A stretch of DNA of 64,000 bases from contig PMOL01000011.1 in NCBI GenBank assembly GCA_003162415.1, forward strand, positions 324,383 through 388,382, in the 5' to 3' direction. Shown here one piece after another: positions 47,788 through 57,100 of this stretch (position 1 is the stretch's first letter; the number at the start of each line of letters is the position of its first letter). The stretch comes from Candidatus Dormiibacterota bacterium (GTDB lineage: Bacteria > Chloroflexota > Dormibacteria > Aeolococcales > Aeolococcaceae). The notes beneath the pieces were generated by a model. The model was not told the origin of the DNA. It worked only from the letters and a program-made list of their open reading frames with translations, and made no database searches. A program made the position numbers and the translations under genes.

Positions 47788-49740
47788 CTACGCTCCGGCT
47801 GCTGCCTCAGCGGGCGGCACGAGGTCCGGCGGGGCGGGAGGCGCTGTCTCGGGCGGCGGCCCGCTGCCATTCAGTGGCGCGACGCCGTTGCGCGACTCGG
47901 CTTCCTTGATGATCCGCTCCATCTCGGGAGCGTCCATGGTCTCGACCTCGACCAGCCGCGACGCCAGCGCCCGAAGCACGTGCTCACGCTCGCGCAGGAC
48001 CTTCTTGGCGCGCTGGAAGGCATCGGCGACGAGCTGGTGCACTTCCTGGTCGATCTCGGAGGCGATGCCCTCGGAATAGTTGCGCTGCTCGCCGAGATCC
48101 CTGCCGAGGAAGACCATCTCCGGGCGCTCGCCGAAGGTCAGCGGGCCGAGCTTGTCGCTCATCCCCCACTCGGTGACCATCTTGCGGGCGAGGTTGGTCG
48201 CCTTGCGGATGTCGTCCGACGCGCCGGTCGTGATGTTCTCCTCGCCAAGGATCAGGTCCTCGGCACAGCGGCCGCCCAGGATCTGGGCGAGCTGGTCAGC
48301 GAGCTCGGCCTTGCTGACGAGGTATCGATCCTCGATGGGGAGGCTCATCGTCCAGCCGAGCGCCTGGCCGCGGCTGACGATCGTGACCTTGTGCACAGGG
48401 TCGGTGTGCTCGAGCGTAGTGCCGACCAGCGCGTGTCCCATCTCGTGGAAGGCGATGGTCAGCTTCTCCTTTTCGCTGATCATCCGGCTCTTGCGCTCGG
48501 GGCCGGCGATCACCCGCGCGATCGACTCCTCGAGGTCGTTCATGACGATGACCTTGCGGTTGCCACGCGCGGCGAGGATCGCCGCCTCGTTGATGAGGTT
48601 GGACAGGTCGGCACCGCTGAAGCCGGGGGTCTGCTTGGCGAGCACCTCAAGGTCGACGCCTGGATCGAGGGGCTTGTTGCGCGAGTGCACCTCAAGGATC
48701 GCGCGGCGCCCGCGGATGTCCGGGCGGTCGAGCATCACGTGCCGGTCGAACCGGCCGGGGCGGAGCAGCGCGGGGTCGAGGACGTCGGGCCGGTTGGTGG
48801 CCGCGATCACGATGACGTGCTGGTTGGTCTCGAACCCGTCCATCTCGACGAGGAGCTGGTTGAGGGTCTGCTCGCGCTCGTCGTGACCACCGCCGAGGCC
48901 CGCGCCACGCTGGCGGCCGACGGCGTCGATCTCGTCGACGAAGACGATGCAGGGCGAATTCTTCTTGGCCTGGTCGAAGAGATCGCGGACGCGGCTCGCG
49001 CCGACGCCGACGAACATCTCGACGAATTCCGAGCCGCTGATGCTGAAGAAGGGCACGCCGGCCTCGCCGGCGACGGCCTTGCTCAGCAACGTCTTGCCGG
49101 TGCCGGGGGGGCCGACGAGCAGCACGCCCTTGGGGATGCGAGCGCCGACGGCGACGAACTTGTCCGGGTACTTGAGGAACTCGACGATCTCGTTCAGCTC
49201 CTGCTTGGCCTCATCGACGCCGGCGACATCGACGAACGTGATCGCCGGCTTGTCACCGGCGAGCAGGCGCGCGCGACTCCGCCCAAAGGACATCGCCTGG
49301 TTGTTCCCGCTCTGGGTCTGGCGGAAGATCCACAGCAGGATCAGCGCCATCAGCCCGAAGAGGATCAGGTTGGGAAGGATGACGCTCAGCAAGAAATTCC
49401 CCCCGCCGGCCGTATCGACCTTGTAGTTGTAGTACTTGGCACTTTGGAACTCCTTGGAGACCGCATCTGCGGACGACTCTACGGTCGTGTATTGCGACGA
49501 GCTACCTTCGGCGTACCAGGTAACGGTCTGCCCGTCGCTCTGGATCTCAGCCGGTTGAGTCGGATCCGAGCTGATGACAGGAGTCCGGGAGGTCCCGAGG
49601 TTCGCGATGGCCTGGTCGAGTTGTCCCGCGGTCTGGCTCGTGGCATTGGTGCTCGGGAAGGTCTTGTACAGGACCGCTGCCAGCACGATCACAGCGAGGG
49701 CGATGACGATATAGGTGACGCTGCGGCGAGACGTGGGCAC
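47788..49740 (-). CDS. ftsH: ATP-dependent zinc metalloprotease FtsH
   Basis: This 650-residue membrane-anchored AAA+ protease has two membrane helices (about 10-26 and 117-139), Walker A GPPGTGKT (210-217), Walker B and a zinc site HEMGH (432-436) in which the usual Ala is Met. The second region of homology ends [17 protein letters not shown]. The C-terminus is Pro/Ala-rich. FtsH next to tilS is a common arrangement. No hpt gene lies between them here. Confidence 0.97.
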   Translation of the reverse strand: MPTSRRSVTYIVIALAVIVLAAVLYKTFPSTNATSQTAGQLDQAIANLGTSRTPVISSDPTQPAEIQSDGQTVTWYAEGSSSQYTTVESSADAVSKEFQSAKYYNYKVDTAGGGNFLLSVILPNLILFGLMALILLWIFRQTQSGNNQAMSFGRSRARLLAGDKPAITFVDVAGVDEAKQELNEIVEFLKYPDKFVAVGARIPKGVLLVGPPGTGKTLLSKAVAGEAGVPFFSISGSEFVEMFVGVGASRVRDLFDQAKKNSPCIVFVDEIDAVGRQRGAGLGGGHDEREQTLNQLLVEMDGFETNQHVIVIAATNRPDVLDPALLRPGRFDRHVMLDRPDIRGRRAILEVHSRNKPLDPGVDLEVLAKQTPGFSGADLSNLINEAAILAARGNRKVIVMNDLEESIARVIAGPERKSRMISEKEKLTIAFHEMGHALVGTTLEHTDPVHKVTIVSRGQALGWTMSLPIEDRYLVSKAELADQLAQILGGRCAEDLILGEENITTGASDDIRKATNLARKMVTEWGMSDKLGPLTFGERPEMVFLGRDLGEQRNYSEGIASEIDQEVHQLVADAFQRAKKVLREREHVLRALASRLVEVETMDAPEMERIIKEAESRNGVAPLNGSGPPPETAPPAPPDLVPPAEAAAGA

Positions 49741-49749
49741 GAATTCAGT

Positions 49750-50448
49750 CTACCAGGGGTCTACGATCTCAACCCTGGAACTCAGCAGGCGGCGCTGCCG
49801 CTCGGCGAGCACCACCAGCCGGCGCCGCGCTCCGGGGAAGACCGCCTCGAGCGCGGGGATCACCTCATGACGGACGCGGCTGCGAAGAAACCGCGGGTCC
49901 GAGTTGCTCGGGTCCTCGAGTGGCTCGATGCCGAGCGCTGCGCAGTAGGCGACGGTGGCGTCGCGCCAGACGCGGAGCAGAGGACGGACCAATCCTCGCT
50001 CGCGCTCGGCCATCGCGGGGAGTCCTCGCGGCGACGCCCCGGCGAGGGCGCGCATCAGCACCGTCTCCGCCTGGTCGTCGGCCGTATGGCCGAGCGCGAT
50101 CGCTCCTGCCCCGACCCTGGCCGCTTCGCTTCGCAGCGCTGCATGCCGTGCATTGCGAGCGTGGTCCTGCAGCGATCCGCCCGGAGCAACCTCAACGGCG
50201 ATGGCCCGGAAGGCGATCCCTCGGTCCGCCGCAAGAGCCGCGACGAGGTCCGCCTCGACCGCCGATTCGGGACGCAGCCCATGGTCGACGTGAACCGCGG
50301 AGAGTCGCCAACGCCGCGGTGGCGCGAGGCGGGCGAGCGCATCCAGCAGTGCCGTCGAGTCCGGTCCTCCGCTGCACGCGATGAGCACGTGCTCGCCGGG
50401 GACGATCACCCCGCGGCGATCAACCGCCGTCGCAATCGCACGCCGCAC
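49750..50448 (-). CDS. tilS: tRNA(Ile)-lysidine synthase, short form
   Basis: TilS modifies the CAU anticodon of tRNA-Ile2 so that it reads AUA. The PP-loop motif is HVLIACSGGPDSTALLDAL, with LSAVHVDHGLR, LGHTADDQAETVLMRAL and PLLRVWRDATVAYCAALGI following. The GTG at 50448 gives 232 residues, so the protein has the catalytic domain but lacks the C-terminal substrate-binding domain found in longer TilS. The frame continues upstream through the tRNA-Met gene and cannot be coding there. A tRNA-Ile2 gene is not in the window. Confidence 0.88.
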   Translation of the reverse strand: MRRAIATAVDRRGVIVPGEHVLIACSGGPDSTALLDALARLAPPRRWRLSAVHVDHGLRPESAVEADLVAALAADRGIAFRAIAVEVAPGGSLQDHARNARHAALRSEAARVGAGAIALGHTADDQAETVLMRALAGASPRGLPAMAERERGLVRPLLRVWRDATVAYCAALGIEPLEDPSNSDPRFLRSRVRHEVIPALEAVFPGARRRLVVLAERQRRLLSSRVEIVDPW

Positions 50449-50504
50449 CCGCGCAACCGCTGCGGTGCGCTCACGCGGCGCCAGGCCGCCCGGGGTTGCC
50501 GGAG

Positions 50505-50580
50505 TGGTGGCGGTTCCTGGATTCGAACCAGGGACATACCGGGTATGAACCGGCTGCTCTACCACCTGAGCTAAACCGCC
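50505..50580 (-). tRNA. tRNA-Met (CAT), elongator type
   Basis: A full cloverleaf folds on the minus strand: 7-bp acceptor GGCGGTT/AACCGCC with discriminator A and an encoded CCA end. The D stem is GCTC/GAGC, the anticodon stem closes around TTCATAC with anticodon CAT, and the T arm is CCTGG-TTCGAAT-CCAGG. The G1-C72 pair and the absence of three stacked G-C pairs argue against initiator. Acceptor and stem bases do not match the tRNA-Ile2 pattern. It lies just upstream of tilS. Confidence 0.9.
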
Positions 50581-50690
50581 GAGCAACGAGCTGGGGAGGG
50601 AAGGCGCGGAGACGCCCTGATGTGCGAGCTCCACATTGGTCATCGTACCCGTCGAGTGATCCCCGAGCGCATCGGCCCTCGTTGACAAGA

Positions 50691-50716
50691 AGAGGGCCGC
50701 CCGAAGGCGGCCCTCT
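50691..50716 (-). terminator. Strong UUCG-loop hairpin terminator
   Basis: A perfect 11-bp stem (AGAGGGCCGCC / GGCGGCCCTCT) with a TTCG loop on the minus strand is followed by TCTTGTC. It lies about 25 bp after the stop codon of the secreted protein and before the tRNA gene. Confidence 0.8.
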
Positions 50717-50740
50717 CGATTCACGGTCGAACGCTGAAAC

Positions 50741-52417
50741 TCAGCAGGGATTCGTCGACAGGATCTTGCGGAACGTGTTGAATCGGGTGACGCTCACGCC
50801 GCCACCGCCGAAGAGAATGTAGTTGGCGTTCAGCAAGGTCCCGTACTGCGCGTTCTGACCGAAGTCATTTGCCGAGCCAGGGATGTGATTACCGAATTGC
50901 CAGCGGCAACCGGCACCCCTGCTGCTGGTGCTGAAGAACGGATAGAACGCAACCGGCTGGCCGTCGTCCGTCAGCGGGAAGAGCGTGCAGTTCGCGCCGG
51001 TCGACCGATTGCACGGGTTGACAGCCGCTGTCGACTCGATGTCGGGCAGATCGACCTCGAAGACTGCGCGGCTGTACCGAACGTTGTACCCGCTCCCCGT
51101 CAGTGGGCTGCTGAACTGCCACGACGTCGGATGGAGGGCGGTGTTTCCGTCCGGCCATACCGGTTCATACGTCTGGCCATCGAAGCCCGTGTTGGTGTCC
51201 GTGCACATGCTCACGTGGATCAGTGGTGCCTCTGACCCGGGGAAGCAGAAGTCGTCGTCGGAGTCGGTCGGCTCGGAATTGAGGGCTGCCTCCTCAAAGT
51301 CGCCGGCCGGGCAGGTGATCGGGTTTCCGCTGCTGTCCAGGCCGAACTGGCTGGCCGGAACGGCGGTCGGACCGTGGCAGAGTTGCGCGTGACCGATCTC
51401 ATCGGTGAACGCGATGTTGTCCTGATCAGCTCCCCAAGGAAGGATCGTCTTCTCCGACGAGGTGCTGTACATCGGGTGGAAGGCGTAGGGGATGGCGTTG
51501 CAGGTCGTTCCCGTCGGGTCGTACTGAATGTGCGCAAACCCGTTTGCCTTGCTCGCCGTCATGAGCCCGGTCTGGCCGCTCGTCTTGTCGTTGATGATGG
51601 TCTGCAGGCCGCTCGGTGTGTCGTGAACCGTGACGGCGAGATTGTCACCAGAGTTCATGAAGAGATCCCGTGCGGGATCGGGGGTGAACGTGGCGAGCGT
51701 CGAATCAACCGGATTCGCCGGTCCGGTTGCCTTGCCGTTGAGCGTCAGGAACGCGAAGTTGATGGTCTCGATGCCCACCTTGGCGGCGCATGTCCCGTTC
51801 TGCGTCGTTCCCGCGACAGGATCCTCGAGCAGGCTGTCGATGTTCAAGGCCGCACACCACTTGGTGGGATCGCAGGAACCGGTACCGACGGCCACCTGCC
51901 ACGCCGGCCATTGAATCCATCCCGGCGGGTAGAACTGGAGCTCCAGGAATGCTGCGCCGGGGTGCTTCGGGGACACCGTCGGATCGACGATGTTGGTGTC
52001 GCTGTCGGGCTTGCAGGTCGACACCTGCTCCGGGTACGACGTTGTGTCGCACAGCGTCATGCCGTACCAGGACCCGCTGTTCAGTTCAAATGTATAGGCC
52101 TTGCCGGGCTGGTTCGGCTTGCTGACCGGCGGATTGGTCGGGAGGGTGAGCTGAGACTGGAACTGGTTTCCAGCCCCGGGCTGGTCGGAAAAGAAGTGCA
52201 CCCCGGGCTCGTCGTGGCCGACATAGTGGTCGTAGCCGAAGACCTCGGCTGAGTTGCCCACCTCGGTACAGAGTCCGGCGCTGTTGTAGCAGCTGATGTT
52301 CGCGTGCTGTGGGGTTGCGGCCTGAACGCTGGCGGGCAAGACACTCATGCCCGCCACCGGAAGCCCTGCAGCCAATACGAGCGCTCCCAACAAAGCTCTC
52401 GATTTCACCTGACCCAT
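50741..52417 (-). CDS. Large secreted protein of unknown function
   Basis: The 558-residue protein starts at the ATG at 52417 with a signal peptide (QVKSRALLGALVLAAGLPVA ending SVQA). It is rich in Asn, Gly, Pro, Ser, Thr and Trp, with many cysteines (at least ten, several as paired CxxxxC), typical of an exported disulfide-bonded protein. The sequence FTDEIGHAQLCHGP recalls a protease-like loop but is not a recognised motif. The gene is single, bounded by a strong terminator downstream and an initiator tRNA upstream. Family not recognised. Confidence 0.75.
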   Translation of the reverse strand: MGQVKSRALLGALVLAAGLPVAGMSVLPASVQAATPQHANISCYNSAGLCTEVGNSAEVFGYDHYVGHDEPGVHFFSDQPGAGNQFQSQLTLPTNPPVSKPNQPGKAYTFELNSGSWYGMTLCDTTSYPEQVSTCKPDSDTNIVDPTVSPKHPGAAFLELQFYPPGWIQWPAWQVAVGTGSCDPTKWCAALNIDSLLEDPVAGTTQNGTCAAKVGIETINFAFLTLNGKATGPANPVDSTLATFTPDPARDLFMNSGDNLAVTVHDTPSGLQTIINDKTSGQTGLMTASKANGFAHIQYDPTGTTCNAIPYAFHPMYSTSSEKTILPWGADQDNIAFTDEIGHAQLCHGPTAVPASQFGLDSSGNPITCPAGDFEEAALNSEPTDSDDDFCFPGSEAPLIHVSMCTDTNTGFDGQTYEPVWPDGNTALHPTSWQFSSPLTGSGYNVRYSRAVFEVDLPDIESTAAVNPCNRSTGANCTLFPLTDDGQPVAFYPFFSTSSRGAGCRWQFGNHIPGSANDFGQNAQYGTLLNANYILFGGGGVSVTRFNTFRKILSTNPC

Positions 52418-52602
52418 TCGGAGCCCTCCAATGGAACCCCCGATATTCACGCCATCTGGACTCGATGGCCGGGCGGTCCCGCCTAGTGAGGCGCCAAACA
52501 GTAACACCGGCGCACCCCCCTTATGGGGCACAAGCCTTACCCCTCGGCACCTCGCCAGCCGACCGTGGAGGCGCCGCAACGCCTCGATCACTCAGGGGAG
52601 GG

Positions 52603-52677
52603 TGGTTGCGGCGGTCGGATTCGAACCGACGACCTTCGGGTTATGAGCCCGACGAGCTTCCACTGCTCCACGCCGCT
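52603..52677 (-). tRNA. Initiator tRNA-fMet (CAT) with A1:A72 mismatch
   Basis: A complete 75-nt cloverleaf is readable on the minus strand. The anticodon stem TCGGG-CTCATAA-CCCGA has the three consecutive G-C pairs of initiator tRNAs, and the anticodon is CAT. Acceptor positions 2-7 pair perfectly, but position 1 is A opposite A72, a non-Watson-Crick pair, whereas most bacteria have C1:A72. CCA is encoded. The T arm is GTCGG-TTCGAAT-CCGAC. Confidence 0.88.
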
Positions 52678-52724
52678 CTCAGAGGATACCGCACGTGGCA
52701 CCGCCTCCCCGGCGCCGCCGGCCG

Positions 52725-53207
52725 TCAGTGGGGGGTCGGCGTCGGGGTCGGCCTGGGCGTCGGAGTGGCTGCAGGACTGTGACTCGGGCTGGGGCTCGGC
52801 GACCCGGTCGGCTTGGCTGTCGGCGACGCTTTGACGGTCGGCGACGCCGGCGGTCTGAACGTCGGTATGGGCACCAACACACCGCCGGCCGAGGGGTAGG
52901 CTCCCCCCGGCTTCACGATGATGTAGAGCTGCTCGCCCGGGAAGATGTAGCCGAACTTGCGTGCCTCCTGTTCGAGCCAGCCGACGGTTTGAGCATCGGC
53001 GATCTCCCGTTCCCGATCCGCGATCTGCTGGGTCAGCGCCACGTTCTGGGCGGAGAGGGCGCTCACCTGGGCGTCGAGATGACGGGTCTGGGCGACCTGT
53101 CCATACACCGCAAATGCAACCAGGCCGCAGACGCCCGCGATGAGCACGACTGCAATCCGGCGCAGCGTGATCGGGCTGTCGGTGCTTGGACGTGGAGTGG
53201 AACGGAT
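52725..53207 (-). CDS. FtsB/DivIC-like septum-formation initiator, uncertain start
   Basis: The protein has about 160 residues: one membrane helix (ITLRRIAVVLIAGVCGLVAF) and then a coiled coil with conserved LDAQVSALSAQNVALTQQIAD and WLEQEARKFGYIFPGEQLYI. This is the FtsB/DivIC pattern ending in an (E)xxAR(E)xxYxxPGE motif. A long Pro/Ser/Thr-rich tail (TPRPTPTPTPH end) follows. The start is uncertain: no ATG/GTG fits and an ATC at 53207 with AAGAAGGA upstream is a possible rare start. It lies next to mazG, as divIC often does. Confidence 0.7.
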   Translation of the reverse strand: MRSTPRPSTDSPITLRRIAVVLIAGVCGLVAFAVYGQVAQTRHLDAQVSALSAQNVALTQQIADREREIADAQTVGWLEQEARKFGYIFPGEQLYIIVKPGGAYPSAGGVLVPIPTFRPPASPTVKASPTAKPTGSPSPSPSHSPAATPTPRPTPTPTPH

Positions 53208-53319
53208 GGCACGATCCTTCTTCCCGGCGCTGGTGAGACGAATTGCAGCGATGTGACGCCGGGGTGCCGGGATAGGATGCGGCCGCGGGCCCGTTTTGAC
53301 AAGGGACCTACGGTCTAAA

Positions 53320-54135
53320 TCAGGACTCGGTCGCCGCCCAGCGTGCCTGCCAGTCCGAATCGTCGAGGTCGTGCAGGTCGACGCCGTCCTCCCGGGCTCG
53401 AGCCTCGAGCTGACGGAACCTCGACGCGAAGCCCATCGCTCGCCCCCGCAGCGCCTCCTCGGGATTGACGCGCAGCCGTCGAGCCAGTGCCACCACCGCG
53501 AAGAGCAGGTCGCCGATCGCAGCCTCCGGATCCCCTGCCTCGGCGGCCCAGTCCTCACCGCGCTCCGCCTCGGCCAGGCCTCCCGCAACATGGTCCACTC
53601 GTTCGAGCGCGCTCCGAACGGCGTCGAGTGCGACCGGGACGGTCGGTGTCTCGTCGAAACCGACACGCGCCGGACGCTTCTGGACTCCCTGCGCGTGCGC
53701 CAACGCCGGCATCGCCGCGGGCACACCGTCGAGCAGCGACAGACGCTCGCGCTTTTCGGCGGTCTTGAGCTTCTCCCAGTTGACGACGACGCTCGCCGGC
53801 CCGTCGACGGTGACATCGCCGAACACGTGCGGATGACGGTGGATCATCTTGGCGCGCACCTCGTCGGCGACATCGCCGACGTCGAAGCCACCCTGCTCCT
53901 CCATCGCGATCGCGCTGTGCATGAGCACCTGGAGGAGCAGGTCACCGAGCTCCTCGCGAAGTGTTCCCGGTTCGTTCTTGTCGATGGCCTCGAGGACCTC
54001 ATAGGTCTCCTCGAGGAGATACGGGCGAAGGCTGCGATGCGTCTGCTCGCGGTCCCACGGGCATCCACCCGGTGCCCGGAGACGCTCGACCACCTCGTTG
54101 AGCGCGCGCAGCGACTGCACGGCCTCGTCACGCAT
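53320..54135 (-). CDS. mazG: Nucleoside triphosphate pyrophosphohydrolase MazG
   Basis: This 271-residue house-cleaning enzyme hydrolyses NTPs to NMP and PPi. The Mg2+-binding EExxE-type motif lies in LLEETYEVLEAID and ELGDLLLQVLMHS, followed by VRAKMIHRHPHVFGDV. A second MazG domain occupies the C-terminal half (about 180-271, RVDHVAGGLAEAE). The ATG at 54135 fits the conserved N-terminus (VVERLRAPGGCPWDREQTHRSL). It overlaps mfd by 8 bp. Confidence 0.93.
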   Translation of the reverse strand: MRDEAVQSLRALNEVVERLRAPGGCPWDREQTHRSLRPYLLEETYEVLEAIDKNEPGTLREELGDLLLQVLMHSAIAMEEQGGFDVGDVADEVRAKMIHRHPHVFGDVTVDGPASVVVNWEKLKTAEKRERLSLLDGVPAAMPALAHAQGVQKRPARVGFDETPTVPVALDAVRSALERVDHVAGGLAEAERGEDWAAEAGDPEAAIGDLLFAVVALARRLRVNPEEALRGRAMGFASRFRQLEARAREDGVDLHDLDDSDWQARWAATES

Positions 54136-57100
54136 GGGCGTTCTGCGCTCCAACCGGTACGCGACTCTGCGCGCGCAGCAGCCGGCCCAGCTCGCGGAGC
54201 ACCGGCGTGAGAGTCGTCTGCCACGCATCGCCAACATGCAGTTGCGACGGCGTGGCGGTGATCCCGCGGAACTGTGCGGCAACGCTCTGCAGGTCGAGCC
54301 CGTGGTCGAGGGTGAGACGGATGACCACCCCGCGACCGCGCTCGGTCTCGACGCCGAGCGCGCCTGCGGCGGCTGCGAGCAGCCGGACTCGCAGCGAGTC
54401 GATCAGCGCCGAGGTCGGCGCGGGCATCGGGCCGAATCGATCGACGAGCCCGCGTGCGCGCTGATCCAGCTCCTGCTCGCTGACGCACGCGGCGAGCTCC
54501 TGGTAGCACCGCAGGCGGAGGCGTTCGTCGGACACGTAGTCGGCGGGAAGGAATGCTGCAACGGGCAGCGTCACGGTCACCTGCGCAGGCGATTCCACTA
54601 GCGGCTTGCCCTGCAGGGAGGTCACCGCGTCGGCGAGCAAGTGGTTGTACAGCTCGAGCCCGACGGCCGCGATCTCGCCATGCTGCTCCTCACCGAGCAG
54701 GTTGCCCGCTCCGCGGATCTCCAGGTCGCGCATGGCCAGCTTGAACCCCGCGCCGAGGTCCTGCAGGTCGCCGATGACGTCGAGCCGTTTGTCGGCCTTC
54801 TCGGTGAGCGACCGTGCGGGCGGGTACATCATGTAGGAGTACGCGCGCTGGCCAGCACGCCCGACACGGCCGCGCAACTGATACAGCTGCGCGAGGCCCA
54901 ATCGGTGCGCGTCATCGATCACGATGGTATTCGCGTTGGGGATATCGAGCCCGGACTCGATGATGGTCGTGCACAGCAGCACATCGATCTCGCCGTCGCC
55001 GAAGCGGCGCATCACCGACGCCAGCATCCCCTCGGGCATCTGACCATGCGCGACCTCAATACGCGCCTCGGGCACCAGTGCGCGAAGCCGGTCCGCGACC
55101 GCCTCGATGCCCGCAACCCGGTTGTGCAGGAAGAAGCACTGGCCGCCACGCGCAAGCTCGCGGGTGATCACCTCGCGGATCAGTGAGTCCTCGCGCGCGG
55201 TGACGTACGTCTTGATCGGCTGGCGCTCCTCGGGCGGCGTCTGGATGACCGAGAGATCGCGGATTCCCGCAAGCGACATGTGCAGCGTGCGCGGGATCGG
55301 CGTCGCCGAGAGCGAAAGCACATCCACGGCAACGCGGAGCTCCTTGAACCGCTCCTTCTGGAGCACGCCGAATCGCTGCTCCTCATCGATCACCACGAGC
55401 CCCAGATTCTTGAACTCCACGTCCTTCTGGAGCAGCCGGTGCGTGCCGACCACGATGTCGACGGCGCCGCTGCGCAGCCCCGCGAGGGTGCGCGCGATCT
55501 CCTCGTCGCTGACGAATCTCGAGAGCTGGCGCACCGTGATCGGGAATGCCGCCAGCCGTTCCGTGAAGGTGATGAAGTGCTGCTGGCAGAGCACCGTGGT
55601 GGGCACGAGCATTGCCACCTGGCGGCCTTCGATCGCTGCCTTGAACGCCGCGCGAATCGCGAGCTCGGTCTTGCCGAATCCGACGTCGCCGCACACCACG
55701 CGGTCCATGGGTCGCGACGCCTCCATGTCGCGCTTGATCTCCTCGAGCACGAGCACCTGGTCGGGCGTTTCCTGGTACGGGAATGACCCTTCCAGCTCCT
55801 GCTGCCAGGCGCCGTCGGGTGCGTAGGCATGGCCCTGCGCCTGCTCGCGGCGCGAGTAGAGGCCGAGCAGCTCGCGCGCGACCTCCTCGGTGCGCTCCTT
55901 GACTCGGCGTCGCGTGCGCTCCCACTCGCCGCTTCCGAGTCGTGAGAGCTTGGGGTGGGACTCGGCGCCGCCGACATAACGGTCAACGCGGTCGAGATGC
56001 TGGGTGGGAACGAAGAGTCGATCGCCCTCCGCGTACTCCAGGAGCATGTACTCGTGCACCGCGCCGCCGTCGTCGGTGACCGCGCGCATCTCGACGAATC
56101 GCGAGATCCCGTGGTCGCGATGCACCACCAGGTCGCCGGGTGCGAACTGGAGCACGAAGGCTTCGCGCGCGGCGTTGCCGCTGGCAGCATGTCGTGAGCC
56201 GCGCGCCGACGTCGAGACAGCACGGCGCGAGCCTCTCGCCAGCACGGAACGGCGTCGCTTGAGGGCGCCGAACAGCTCGGCATCGGTGTACACGTGCACC
56301 GACCCGTCGGCAACCGCGAATCCCTGGGTGAGGTCGGCGGATGCGACCACGATCGCGCTCGCGGGAAGTGCGGTCGTCGCAGCCGCGAAGTCGCTCGCAT
56401 CGACGGTGTCAGCGCCATGCTCTGCCGCCAGCTCCTCGACGCGATGCTGCTGACGGGACACGACCAGCACGCTGCCCTGCTCGTCGCGCTCGTGGAGCGC
56501 CTCGCGCACGAAGGCGTCGAAGCGACCGACATAGCTGTCCACCCCGCGCCACCCGAGATCCGCGGCGGGCACGGCACCGTTGGGTGCCTCGCGCACCAGC
56601 TCGAATGATGTATGACGATCCAACGCCTTGAACAGGGTGTCGACGTCGAACAGGCCCGCCGATGCACCGTGGGGCAGCTCGCCCCGGGCCTCCTCCTGGA
56701 GACGCAGACCCTCGATCTCCTCAGCGTGGCGCTCGGCCGCGGCGATCAGACGCTCACGGCCACCATCGAGCAGGACGATCGGGTTGTCGAGATGGTCGAG
56801 CAGCGTCGATGGCGGCTCGTCACCGAGGTATGGAAAGAAGAGGTCGAGCCCCTCCTCGTACACGCCCGACGCGAGCAACTCGCGATCGCTCTCCCACTGC
56901 TCACGCACGTCATCGCGGAGCGCGGTGGAGTCGAGGCGGCCTACGGACTCCAGCGCACGGGCCACCGAATCACGGCTGAGGTCGAGCTCGCGCGCCGGCC
57001 AGACCTGTGCCGTTTCGAGCTTCGCGATCGACTCCTGGGTCGCCGGGTCGAACGCGCGTAGATCCTCGACGTCATCCCCGAACCACTCGGCTCTCCAGGG

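Noticed and set aside
47980-50574. 864-codon open frame on the plus strand
   Set aside because: It covers ftsH, tilS and the tRNA-Met gene in antisense and reads through the tRNA, so it cannot be a protein gene.
50505-50580. tRNA-Ile2 (CAT, lysidine-modified) as the identity of the tRNA beside tilS
   Set aside because: The acceptor and anticodon-stem bases resemble elongator tRNA-Met of Bacillus type rather than tRNA-Ile2, although proximity to tilS made the idea attractive.
50741-52417. Zinc protease in the large secreted protein (DEIGHAQLCH)
   Set aside because: The spacing does not match HExxH or HExxE; it lacks a His-Glu pair in the right register.
52430-52680. Plus-strand protein frames around 52300-52830
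   Set aside because: They translate the initiator tRNA gene (the familiar GGRIRTDD/SNRRPSGYEP shadow peptide) and carry no real protein signature.
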